Below, piece by piece: positions 36,537-48,000 of a DNA stretch of 64,000 nucleotides. The stretch is from Azolla caroliniana (taxonomy: Eukaryota; Polypodiophyta). The translations under genes and the position numbers were made by a program. Every line of letters starts with the position of its first letter. Position 1 is the stretch's first letter. A model generated the notes under the pieces. It made no database searches. It saw only the letters and a list, made by a program, of their open reading frames with translations, and was not told the origin of the DNA. The stretch lies in contig JBHGNT010000016.1 of the NCBI GenBank assembly GCA_043228905.1, positions 558,001-622,000 on the forward strand, given 5' to 3'.

Positions 36537-36689
36537 AGTTAATGTGTAGAGAGTAGTGGTGTGGCTCTTGACCTTTGAGTAATCATAGATTCTCAAAAGG
36601 CGTGTTCACACGTTGTGCTATGTTGAGCTTGATTCTCAACACGCCCCCTCAAGCTCAGCTCGGGTCGGTTCCTTTTTATTGATGTCCGC

Positions 36690-39600
36690 TTCGGCTGGTA
36701 TCCGGTTTGGACGATCTCCGGTGTCCGCTTCGGCTCATACCCGGTTCGGACAGTATCCGGTTCTCGCTTGTACTCCCCCTCAAGCTTGGCAAATCAGGGA
36801 TCGTCAATCCGAGGTCTGATATGAATTGCCGAAGCTTGTCGGCTCCTAGGGCCTTGGTGAAGATGTCAGCTGTCTAAATATTCATGTTGATGTGTAGAAG
36901 ATCGACATCTCCGGCCTGTGCGCGCTCTCGAATGAAGTGATAGTGCACTTCGATGTGCTTTGTGTGTGCTTGGAACACCGGGTTCCGAGCCAGATATATA
37001 CTGCTCATGTTGTCATGTTGATGGGGACGCCCAGATCCCTCAAAATTCTCTTGAGCCATATGGCTTCACATGCAGCTACGACTGCGCCCTTGTATTCGGC
37101 CTCCGTACTTGAAAGTTCGACGCTAGGCTGCTTCTTACTACTCCAAGGTAGTGCTCCGCTACCATGTGAGAAGACAAATCCGGAGGTCGATCGTCGATCG
37201 GCTTTGTAGCCGGCCCAATCTGCATCTGTGTACCCTTCGAGTCGAATAGGTGTGGCCGATGTGTAAAGGATGTCGTAATCCATTGTTCCGCTCACGTATC
37301 GTAACACTCGCTTAGCGCAATCGAAATGGATATTTCGCGGAGTTTGCATGAATTGGCTAAGGAGGCTAACCGGATAGCTAAGGTCAGGTCGAGTGATTGT
37401 GAGGTAGATCAGACTCCCGATTAGTTGACGATATTGAGTTGGCTCGCATTCATCTGTGCTGGAGTCAACATCTAGTTTGAGGTTTCGATCGAGAGGGGTT
37501 GCCATGTATTTACACTGAGTCATCCCAAACTTGTATAACAAGTTGAGGATGTAGTGCCGTTGGGAGATCATAATGCCGGTCGGAGTTCGAATTACCTCGA
37601 TGCCTAGGAAGTAATGAAGCTCCTTCATGTCTGTCATCTTGAATTTTTTGGAGAGGAGGGACTTCACCTTGTTGATGTCAAACAAATGCTCACCTCCAAT
37701 AACCAGATCATCCACGTAGAGGATGATGACAATTAGGCTTCTAGAGTCGTGTCATACGTAGAGGGAGTTGTCAGATTTCGACATTCGAAAGCCGATTTGA
37801 TGAAGATATTGCGTAATCTTCGAATTCCAAGCACGCGGTGCTTGCTTGAGGCCTTAGAGTGGCTTCTTGAGTCGGCACACGACTTTCGGATGAATACGCG
37901 ATTCGAAGTCGGGTGGTTGTACCATGTACAGCTCCTCTTTTAATTCGCCTTGAAGAAAGGTGTTCTTTACGTCCATTTGATGGAGGTGCCACCCTTTTGC
38001 TGCCGCAAGTGCAATCACGGTCCACACAGTCGTCATCTTTGCCACCGGGGCAAATGTCTGTACGTAGTCGACTCCATGCGTCTGTGCGTATCCTTTCGCT
38101 ACGAGTCGAGCTTTGTAGCGGTTGACGGAGCCGTCGACATTATACTTCACCTTATAAATCCATCTGTAGCCAATTGCCTTCTTTTGCGGTGTGTGGGGAA
38201 CGAGATCCCATGTCTCATTCTTGTGTAGTACACGCATCTCCTCGTTCATTGCTTCAATCCATCGCGGGTCCTTAGCGGCTTCGAAAAATGTTTCCGGCTC
38301 CCATACTGTCGCTACCTTCATCATAAAGGCGTAATGGTACGCCATATGATCGTTTTAGCCGAATCGGCTTACAAGGTTCTTTTCACGGGTGGATCGGCGG
38401 AGCTTCTCGTTTGCGAATACTACAACTTTTTCCGCTCCATTTGTCCGGATGTCAAGGCCTTCAAACTCACTATCGAGGGAGGGAGTCGATTCGTTGTCGT
38501 CGAAGTGATCGTCTTCATACTCCGGCATTTTCGCCTTGCCTTTGTCCAGCTTTGAACTCAGCCGAGATGTGCTTTGATCGCTCGGAGGCTCTTGTGGCCC
38601 ACTAAGCCTTGTCGTAAGTGGGCTTTCTTCAAACATGTGCATAAGGCGATCTTCATCTTCTATCTCTTGTTCGGCGGATTCCGGGTCTAGCAGAATCGGA
38701 GTTGAAGTTGTCTCTGGTGCATACCAAGATGCAGACTCGTCGAAAACGACGTCTCGACTTACTCGAGATTTTCGAGTAGAGGGGTTATAGCACTTGTACC
38801 CCTTTTGCTCCAGTGAGTATCCTATGAGAATACATTTCTCTGACTTCGGGTCGAGCTTTTGTCGCTTTTTGTCGGGGATGGGCACATACGCAATGGAGCC
38901 GAATATCCGAACATGTGATAGGTCCGACTTCTTTCCGAAAAAGTTCTCGTGCAGCATGAGTTTATGCACGTCAGATGTCGTACATCGATTCATGAGATAG
39001 TCGGCCGTGTTAGCTGCTTACGCCCAATACGATTTCGGCATGTGCTTTTTGTTAAGCATAGCCCGTGCCACATCGAGGATGCGCCGATTCTTGCGTTCAG
39101 CTACTCCGTTCTGTTGTGGTGTATGTCGACACAAAAATTCTCGTCGAATCCCTTCTTTTCGAAGATACGCAGTGAACTCATTCGAGAAATATTCTTTGCC
39201 TCTATCCGATTGAAGGCATTGTACGGGTCGACTCGTAGCTTTTTCGACTCCACTCTTGAATTTTTGGAAGTGTCCGAACACTTCGCTCTTTTGTCAGATT
39301 GGGTAGATCCAAGTGTGCCTAGAGAAGTCGTTGATAAAGGTCACGTAGTATCGGCATCCGCCGAATGTTGCCGTTTGAGCCGGTCCCCATACATCGGAAT
39401 GAATTACGTCGAGTACGCCTTTGCTTACATTCCCCTCCTTCGGAAATGGATGCCGATGTTGCTTGCCGAATTAGCAAGCCACACATACGCCTTCAATCTC
39501 TTTCTCTTTAAAGGTCGGGAGTCCGATGACGACTCCTTTCGATTGCATCGCCTTTAGCTTTTGAAGTTTGATATGGCCAATTCACTTGTGCCATAACTCT

Positions 39601-40581
39601 ATGTCGGACTCGACTTTCGTGCCTTTTGCGAACATGGCCAATTTCATCTCGTGCGAGTCGAGAATGAACATTCGGCTCTCTCTTTGTCTGCGCGCGATGA
39701 GTCGGCCCTCTTTTTTGATGAAGCAACCGCCTTGATTAAATCAAACTTGCATTCCTTGCTCTACAATTTGGCCGACAGAGACCAAATTCTTCGTGATAGT
39801 TGGAACATGCATCCGGAATGGTGGCTCCCCCTTCTTCCAAAGGTTCCTCGATGGCCTCCATCTTGTTGCAGTAATTGAGAGTTGTTTTCGTAACTCAGGC
39901 CTTGTACGCCTCGTCCTTGGCTGAATCGTCCTCTTCTTGCACGTACGCGTCCTCTTCCTTCGTCTGAATGCATGTAGAGCATGTGGCCTTCCGAGGCGTT
40001 GCTCCTTGTTCGAACATGATTTTCTTCCACAAACAACATGGATTGAAGATCAAAGAAGGAGGAAAGATTCTCTCGTGCTAGTACAGTGGTCCGCATCGCG
40101 CCGAACCGTGGTGCAAGGTTGCTAAGGCATATTTGCACCATTTTTTCATCCTCCACATTGACGCTTATCGAGCCAAGAGAATCACAAAGCTCCTTGATCT
40201 TCAAGGTGTACCTTGTGATGGACATATCCCTTTGTTGGATGTTGTTCAACTCTTGGTGGACTTGAAGCTTTCTCGCGGTCGTGTTGGCGGCAAAAATCTT
40301 TCATAGATTCTCCCACACTTCCTTCGGCGTCTCGGCTTCTCGAATGTACCCAAGCATGTGGTCGTGAACACATTTCGCCAAGCAATACATCACTCGGCTT
40401 GCCGCTTGCTCCCACGTTGCATAGTAGGCGGCTTTCTGGTCGGGTCGGTTTTCTTGTGCTCCCTTGATGTAACCCCAATAGCCTTGGCCGACAAGGTATT
40501 GGTGCATCTTGTACTCCCAAGATGGAAGTTGTTTCGGTCCAACTTCTTGCTAGGGAGAGCGCTCCCCATTTGAGTATTCAT
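36690..40581 (-). pseudogene. Copia-3 gag-pol remnant with an internal deletion
   Basis: Gag runs from about 40581 with frame changes to a half zinc knuckle near 39890. It then jumps, at about 39835, to sequence corresponding to HVPTITKNLVSVGQI (normally well downstream of the protease). The protease active site and part of the knuckle are therefore absent. Integrase follows (DRGKEYFSNEF near 39190, NGVAERKNR near 39090), then RT (RLVAKGYAQTHGVDY near 38060, MDVKNTFLQGE near 37960, YVDDLVIGG near 37705) and RNase H (YTDADWAG, STSGFVFSHGSG, STEAEYKGA near 37090). Several in-frame stops occur (near 39000, 38350, 37850 and 37005). The element could not move without help. Confidence 0.85.
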
Positions 40582-41070
40582 TCTCGATTAAACTTCCTTT
40601 CTTCTTTTCCTTCTCTCTTGAACACGAGCTATGTAGTGGTACTACGATAGTGATGAGCCGGTTCTTCTTGAACGTCGGCGCACAACACACGATCATGAAG
40701 AGGCGAGTGGGCTAGATCGAGCTACCAAATCGCTCTAATACCATGTAAAGAATCGATGGTGATTCTTGTACAGCGGAATAGATATGTGTGTGTGAGAGAG
40801 AGAGAGAGAGAGAAATTAGAGGAGAGAAGAGAACACAAGATGGATAAGCAATAGAAATAAAATACTCAAGAAGAAGGTGTATATATCACAAGTAGAATGG
40901 AGATACAAAATTGTAGCATTATAAGGAGTCACAACCGACTTAGTATGAAGTGTGAGGAGGGTGCTTTATATATAGTCACCCTCTCTCTTCATTAACTAAC
41001 TACAACAACCACTCTCTCTCTGGGGGAATGTAAAGACTCATAGTCATGGGGAATATGTAACGCATTAGTT

Positions 41071-41101
41071 ATGTGTCATAGAATATGATTCTATGACACA
41101 T
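41071..41101. repeat. Second copy of the Copia-3 LTR hairpin
   Basis: The same 14-bp stem and 3-nt loop as at 36506-36536, unchanged. Confidence 0.85.
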
Positions 41102-41205
41102 AGTTAATGTGTAGAGAGTAGTGGTGTGACTCTTGACCTTTGAGTAATCATAGATTCTCAAAAGTTGTGTTCACATGTTGTGCTATGTTGAGCTAATTCT
41201 CAACA

Positions 41206-42040
41206 CTTTCCAATATGGGCCTCTCTGATCTGAATCTTTTCGACCCGAACTCTTCTTCAAATAAGCAATGCCGGTTTCTTTCTCTTTCCGAAAATGCCGA
41301 CAGTTCTTCTGGAAATGCCTCGGCTTCCCACAGTAGAAGCAAGTAGGCCTCCCGCTTGACGTCGACCTCATCCCCGATTTGTCCCGGTTTTGGGGACTCT
41401 GATACTGGCCTCTTCCCCGATTGTGTTCATTTTCCGTGACCAAAGCCTTCAGATCGGTTCCAGACTCCTGGTGCTTCCTGCGAGCTTCTTCATCTAGCAA
41501 GCTTGACTTTACCCTTGCTAGGGACAACTATTTTCCTTCCGGCCCAGCGTTGCCCAACGTGACAACTAACGTTTCCCAGCTGTCCGGGAGGGAACCGAGT
41601 AGGAGCAATGAGAGTACCTCATCGACGAGAGGTACTTCCAACAAGGTTGCTTGGTGTATTAGCCCCTAGAAGGCATTCATGTGCTCCGCCATACCGGAGC
41701 CGTCCTGGTACTTGAGCCTCACTAGCTTCCGGAACACCGAAACCCGATTAACGACATTCTTGTTCTGGAACATGATGCCAATCTTCTCCTAGAGTTCAGA
41801 AGCCTTGCTCTCTTCATTGAAGTTGTTGTACATGCTCATGTCGATGAAGCACCATATGTATGTTGTCGTCTTCATGTGCATCACCTCCCACACTGTGACA
41901 TCGATCTTATCCAGTCTCTTGTCCCCGAATTGAACCGGCAACCAAAGATCTTTAACCACCAACATATCCCTCATCTTCGACTTCCACATTGAGTAGTTGG
42001 AGCCGATGAGCTTGAACATGCCGCCTAACGATTCTTCCAT
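41206..42040 (-). pseudogene. Copia-2b gag remnant
   Basis: Begins MEESLGGMFKLIGSNYSMWK at 42040, the N-terminal gag pattern of this lineage, and after a frame break ends with a zinc knuckle CFYCGKPRHFQKNC (CX2CX4HX4C, intact) near 41300. The reading frame is broken at least at about 41789 and about 41527. The coding sequence is cut at 41206 by Copia-3 and resumes at 36181. Confidence 0.8.
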
Positions 42041-42350
42041 TTCCTGTGTTGTTCACTCTGATACCACTTTGAAGAGAATAGTGCAGAATATTTCTCGGCC
42101 ACAACTGAGTAATGAATCACTTCATTGAGAATCAAACACAAAAATGGGAAGTAGGGAGTGAACGCATGTACACACACGAATAATAGGGAGTACACAGGAT
42201 GTTTACGTGGAAACCCTAATAGGGAAAAACCATGGGATCCCACAAGCTCTGAACTGTCACTATATGTGAAAGGTACAATCAAAGACTTGGAGGCAATGAC
42301 CTCGAGCTTTGTTTCTTCACCAAGCGACGGTTACAACAGAAGTCGTTCTG

Positions 42351-42388
<38 letters not shown>

Positions 42389-42620
42389 ACTTGCTCTATA
42401 CAATAGTTATACACACAACGATATGATAATGTTCTCCTCACTTTACAAAGTGATTGCCCTAAGTCATATTTATACTTATATGATCTTAGGGCTATTTACA
42501 AATATAGCCTCAATAAGCTTACTCAAAACATATTTACAAATATGTCTTTTCTTTCGGTTCTCACCAGGTCCTCTTCATCCATAACCGGATCCATCCGAAG
42601 GGACCAATTTCCCAACAATA

Positions 42621-43110
42621 TGTTATGGGCATGACCATATAATATCTTGTGGTAAGATTGTATTGTAGTATTCTATACACATGGATAAAGTGTGCGGGTT
42701 AAACGAGAGTGTAAAAAAGGGAAGGATTATTCTTAATCCTTGGGATTGAGACAACCCATTAAGGCCAAGTGTGAACTTGCCTAGGGGCCTTAGGTCTGGC
42801 TATAAATATGAGGCCTAGCTACCCTCATTTGACATATCATTCGACTAAGTCGAGATTGTACTTAAGTGGTGATCAAACTCTTGTAAGTGAGCACGCTTGT
42901 ACTAGGTACGACTCGATGCCACAACGGTGGTATGGGACGCCAATCAAGGCTCGAGTCCGTCTCAATCCCTTTGCTCGGGGGTGGTCGGGTGGATCAACAC
43001 CCTTCTTTCTCTCTCTCCTCTCTATTTTCTAATAATATATTTCTAATAATATATTTCCTTATCTCATGCTTACATTAGGATCTATCTTTAACAGTTGGTA
43101 TTAGAGCCTT
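42621..43110 (+). mobile_element. Probable decayed Copia LTR with primer binding site
   Basis: The segment from TGTTATGGGC (42621) to TCTTTAACA (43093) has a TG start, a CA end and TGTTA/TAACA termini. It is followed after two bases by TGGTATTAGAGC (43096-43107), the initiator-Met primer binding site with one change. An internal TATA-like GGCTATAAATATGAGG occurs at about 42795. No coding remnant of the element follows. The left edge coincides with the ATATG duplication of Copia-2b, so the true 5' end is uncertain and may lie left of 32313. Confidence 0.5.
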
Positions 43111-44495
43111 GATTCCTAATGTTTCTTTTGTTGATTGTTTTTTTTGTTGGATGGTGATCGGTCATTGTATGATCGAGCTTGATCCAGAAACATAGCAACA
43201 AAAGAACTTCGGTATTCCTTCCTTCCTTTCTTTTTCTATTCTTTCTTCACCCCATTACGTATTAATTTCAATCATTAAAATATGTTGTAGTGGCAATCGA
43301 TTGGTTGTATAAAATGTACATATGTATGTGTATGAGGTCAATACCTCAATTGCCATATATTGGATATGCGATCTGTGTCATATGCGTAAGAGGTCAATAC
43401 CTTAATAGCGTATTATGTTGTCGTGAAGATTTTTGGCTTTGGTGTGAAACCGGGATGGAATGGGCAAGTCGGCAATGTGCAACATGTGCAGATGTATAGT
43501 AAGAAAATGGTGTATAGAATAAGGGGGAGAATTTATCCCACATTGTAACATCCCTCCCTCCTTGGGCTATAAAAGGAAGGGAGGGGTCTCTTGTGAAGGG
43601 GTTGCCTATTTTGAGTGAGAGAGGTATACCACTTAGGTTGAGGGTTTCTATTTCGGTTTTAGGGTTTCGTCTAGGGTTTTACTATTCTTCTTCTTCTTCA
43701 TACCATTTTGGGTTTAGGGTTTTGCTTGGGGTTTCTTCTTCTTCATCTTCTTTACTTGACTTATCCGATTAGGGTTCCATATAGTGTTTTCGTTCGGCCT
43801 ATGCGACCATGGTTGTAAAGCGTTTGGTGTTTCTTAATATAACTTGTTTGTGTATCTTGCCTCCATCCATTGTATGTTTATGTCCTATTCTTTCTCCTCT
43901 CCTCTCGAGCTAAGCTTTCATTCCCCCTCTACTCCCTAGTCCAAGACCCCCGCGGTCCCGCCTAAGATCTTACACGTACTCACGGCCCGACAACGTTCAC
44001 TCTTGTTTTTTTGGATGTCGTGTGTGCGTAGGTAGAGGCTATATGCCTCGATTATGTATCTCGATTGCATCATTCGTTGGTTATGTTTTGGTTAACGATT
44101 GTTTTACATACACATATGTAATCAAATGTATACGTATTTAATCGTATACATGTCATGAACATATATGTGTGTATATTAAAAATTTGTTATGTTGTGTTAA
44201 TTGATCGATGGTTCTCTTTCGGGGAAGGATATTGGTGACCGTCCTCAAATTTTTGTGAGAATGGCGTAGTCACCATACTTTTACAACAAATTTTTTGGAT
44301 GCCCTAGTTGGTCACCTCGATTTCGTGATGTATAACAATGAAACAAGCATAACCACAATGATGTTGTTAGCGTAAGGGCTTGGTCCACTTCATGTGAGGT
44401 CGTCCCTATGACACACACATCCAACATCCCTCACTCGTTACATCATTACGATGTCACCATGAGATCATCATTACGAAAGGCATTCGTAATGATGT
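43111..44495. other. Non-coding region, possible LTR or promoter remnant
   Basis: No coding region. A strong TATA box (GGGCTATAAAAGGAAGGG) sits at about 43565-43582 inside an imperfect inverted repeat of CCCTCCCTCCTT and AAGGAAGGGAGGG, followed by a leader with several TTTAGGG-like words and TTC tracts. This looks like another LTR promoter but its ends were not found. At 44465-44493 a perfect inverted repeat (CATCATTACGAA, 5 bases, TTCGTAATGATG) abuts the Gypsy LTR. Confidence 0.45.
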
Positions 44496-44553
44496 TGTCG
44501 CGAAGTTTGAGTTCGCGTGTAGGAAGAGGCAGGACCACGAGGGTCTTGGACCA

Positions 44554-44558
<5 letters not shown>

Positions 44559-44587
<29 letters not shown>
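44559..44587. repeat. (GA)n tract in the Gypsy-1 3' LTR
   Basis: Pure GA dinucleotide tract. The matching tract in the 5' LTR (62998-63045) is longer, so the two LTRs have diverged in tract length. Confidence 0.85.
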
Positions 44588-44589
<2 letters not shown>

Positions 44590-45069
44590 CAAGGAGAAGT
44601 TAAGAGCAAGAAACAAGAATCCGATTACTATAATCAATAGCTTACAACTCGAACAGTTACAATCGGCAACCCGGTAATGGACCTGACACGGGGTCCTACT
44701 CATGCACACCGACGACGGTCACACAACTCGAAGAAATAAGGGGGGAAAAGGGGAAGGAGAGAGACTCTACTGGAAGCACACAGGTTGTCCATGAAGCAGA
44801 GGCAACGAACTCCCGACACCCGCAGAGAACGACGATCGGAGGAGAGAGAGAGCTCGGCACTCGGTTCTACAGCAACACTTCGTCCTCGCCAACGCGCGAT
44901 CCCCCTTTCCTCCTTCTCTCCTCTCCTTAAATAGTTCCCCCCAAAAAGGGGGTGCCTCCTTTCCCTAGTTAAACCGCTTTATTCATTGTCCCTTTCGACA
45001 GAGATACGCACAATCCCTCAATAAATGTGTACTACTTAGTATTTACATCAGCCGATCCATTTATGAATT

Positions 45070-48000
45070 GTTGAGAGACAAGCTGAACATCAGCCGGATC
45101 GGCTGAAGAAGCCGAGGACCGGATCGTTTGGGACCGATCGGTTAGGCCGAGTGCGTACACTAGGAGGCCGTTAGGAAAGATATTCCGTGAGGAATATATT
45201 TGGGAGTTAGTGTAGGAGCTCTTGATGAGCATTGAAGTACTGACAGTACTTCGGTCAGTCCTTCTAGGACTTGTATAAAAGTGTTCACTGAGCATGTCTT
45301 ATGTACACACACTGAGTATTATTGTTGAATATATATTTTTGTGTCTTCTCTCTCTGTCTCTCCTGCGTATACCGTGTAAGCCCAAGCTCTCCATTAAACC
45401 TGTGTTTCCTTCCTCTGTTTTGTCTTCATACCTGCTTCCGCACGCTACTTTCTACATGGTATCAGAGCGCGAGGGTTGAGAACCTCTCTGCAGCCGACAC
45501 AGCTTGACGAAGAAGAATAAGAAGAACGATGGATAGAGGCATGGCGAGCTCGCTTCCAACAGAGAAGCTCGACAGAACCAACTATGCATCTTGGTCCTAC
45601 AAGATGCACCAGTACCTGCTCGGGCATGGCTACTAGAGTTATGTCGAAGGAGCTAATGACGCGGCACCCGAATCGTCACACAGAGACTTCCCGTCGTGGG
45701 AGCAATAAGCGAGCAGGGTACTATACTGCTTCGCGTCGTGTGTGGGCGAACAACTATTGAGCTATGTTCGGGATGCAAAGATGCCGAAGGGTGCGTGGGA
45801 AAATCTGAAGAAGATTTTCGCCGCAAGCACCACAGCCAGGAAGCTTCAGCTCCAACAGGAGTTGAGCAACCTACGACAACGCGTCTTGTCGGTGGCGGAC
45901 TATACCTCGAAGATCAAGGATATCTACGACTCCCTCGCCTCCATAGAGGTGAACATCGAGGAGAGTGAGATGGTCCAGATCTGTCTCAGAGGTTTGGCGT
46001 CGAAGTTCGGAGCGTTCCGAATGGCTGTGTGTACCCGGGAGAATATGTCGTCCTTTTTCGACCTATAGTCGATGCTCCTGGTAGAGGAGAACCACGTGGG
46101 TGCGTCGACGAGCACGCACAGCGACAGCAGAATGATGTATACGGAGGGAGATAGGCCCCGTGGACGTGGAGGATGAGGCGAGTCGGCACGCAATGGAGGC
46201 GGCCGACGAGATCAAAAAAGAAGGCACCGAAGTGATGCCGACAGCAACTCCGGACCCTCCGGAAACAGGGGGAGTCGAAGCGATGAGAACCGGCAAGGGA
46301 AGTCCATCGCGGAGTGCTGGTACTATGGCAAGAAAGGCCATAGGGAAAGCGAGTGCTGGAAGAAGCGCGCCGATTCGGAGAGAACTGGTTCCTTGAACGG
46401 CTCCAGACATACCGACAAGGGAAATCGGCAGCGATCGCATTACGCCGAAGACTCCGGGAGAGCCGGAGAAGGGTCTGTCTTCGTGACGAAACACGAAGCA
46501 AACTCAATGAAACAGAGCACCTCGAGATCAGACGAGGTGTGGTACGTGGACTCCGGCGCGTCAAACCACATGACGAGCCATAAGGAGTGGTTCTTGTACC
46601 TTGAAAAACCGATACAACCGGGAGTAGTCGCAACAGGAGACAACACTCCGCATCCGATCGCGAATGTCGGAGAAGTTCCCCTTAGCCATGTCGAGCAGAA
46701 AGGGAAACTCAAGAACGTGCTGCACGTTCCGACAATCACGAAGAACTTGGTCTCGGTCGGACAGATCGTCGATCAAGGGATGGATGTTCGGTTTACACAC
46801 CTCATGTGCTTCATTGAGGAAGAAGGCCGTGTGATTGCGCAAGGGCGCAGAGACGGGAGGATGTTCATCCTCGATTCCACTGACGGCAGCACCGCAATGT
46901 TCGCAAAGGGACAAAAAGCCGAGTCGGACATCGACTTGTGGCACAAGCGGATAGGCCACGTCAACTACCAGCGGCTTCAAGATCTGCAAACGAAACAGGT
47001 AGTGTTCGGTTTGCCCAAGTTTAGTGGCCGAAAGGCACAATTTTGTGAAGCCTGCCAACTCGGGAAGCAACACCGACTTCCTTTCCCCAAGGAGCGAAAC
47101 CGGAGCCGGAACAAGCTCGACCTTATACACTCAGATGTGTGGGGGCCGGCACAAAACGTTAGTCTTGGCGAGAGCCGATATTTCGTCTCCTTCATCGACG
47201 ACCACACACGGCACACGTGGATCTACCTCATTGAGAGGAAGAGGGAAGTCTTCGACTGTTTTCGAGACCTCAAAGGGTTCGTGGAAGCCGAAACGGGATG
47301 AAAGATCAAGTGCGTGCGGTCGGATGGAGGGAAAGAGTACTTTTCCGGTCAATTCAACGGTTATCTACAACAAATGGGAATTCGCCGCGAATTCAGTTGT
47401 AGATACACGCCGGAGCAGAACGGCGTGGCCCAGAGGAAGAATCGGTCGATTGTGGAAGCGGCACGGGCAATGCTGGAGGAGAAGAGCTTGCCCAAGTTCT
47501 ACTGGGCCGAGGCGGTAAGGACCGTGGTATACATCCAGAACCGGATTGGAGACAAAGTGTCAGCGCACGAGCTATATTTCGGAACGAAGCCGAACTTACG
47601 ACACTTGAGGGTGTTTGGTAGCATTGCGTATGTGCATGTACCGAAGGAGGAAAGGAGGAAGCTGGACGCAAAGGCCGAGAAATGCATCTTGGTTGGTTAC
47701 TCGGACGAGCAGAAGGGTTATAAGTGCTATAACCCTCGCACTAAACAAGCACGTGTTAGCCGCGACGTTGTGGTTGACGAGTCCGCGTCCTAGTACAAGC
47801 CGCCGACTCCGAACCCCAAGTCCAATCCAAGTTCTGACGATGAGGTCAGCAAGGCGCTGAGGTGCCTCCGGATGTGCCCGAAATCGAGACCCGTGAAGAG
47901 AGTCCGATTTCACTCCGGTTAAGCGGACCAATTGGACGACTGAGTCGGTACGACCAGTCCGATGAAGAGCCGGCGAGTAGTGGAGACTCGGCCGTGTATT

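Larger units (their letters stand above)
36182..41205 (-). mobile_element. Copia-3 retrotransposon, minus strand, nested in Copia-2b
   Basis: LTRs at 36182-36641 (3') and 40744-41205 (5'), read on the minus strand as TGTTGAGAAT to TTCTTTACA. A polypurine tract GAGGGGGCG lies at about 36642-36652, with a second similar tract at about 36775-36785. The primer binding site at 40732-40743 is TGGTATTAGAGC, one base from the usual initiator-Met site. A perfect duplication CTTTC flanks it (36177-36181 and 41206-41210). The host sequence is the gag-to-protease region of Copia-2b. LTRs differ at roughly 3 per cent plus small indels. A minus-strand TATA-like tract (CTATATATAAAG) lies at about 36403-36414 in the 3' LTR. 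Confidence 0.92.
32313..42617 (-). mobile_element. Copia-2b retrotransposon, minus strand, carrying a nested Copia-3
   Basis: The 3' LTR is 32313-32943 and the 5' LTR is 42070-42617. Read on the minus strand the LTRs begin TGTTGGGAAAT and end CTCTTCA. The primer binding site is at 42055-42066 (TGGTATCAGAG on the minus strand, three bases inside the LTR) and the polypurine tract AAGGGGGAGA is at about 32944-32955. The flanks carry a perfect duplication ATATG (32308-32312 and 42618-42622). Removing the 5-kb nested element leaves about 5.3 kb, a normal Copia length. Sequence and polyprotein wording match Copia-2a at 52461-58073, so this is an old copy of the same family. The LTRs differ by an indel of about 40 bp and in CT/CA tract lengths. 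Confidence 0.9.

Noticed and set aside
43560-43600. Promoter of a protein-coding gene at the GGGCTATAAAAGG box
   Set aside because: No open frame or splice-compatible exon follows before the Gypsy-1 LTR; it is more likely an LTR promoter remnant.
44365-44410. A third tRNA-like segment (TAGCGTAAGGGCTTGGTCC)
   Set aside because: An A-box-like word is present but there is no B box at the right distance.
45986-46633. Minus-strand ORF of 215 codons in Copia-1 and similar antisense ORFs in Copia-2a
   Set aside because: They are antisense to gag-pol and reflect its GC-rich codon pattern; no recognisable domain.
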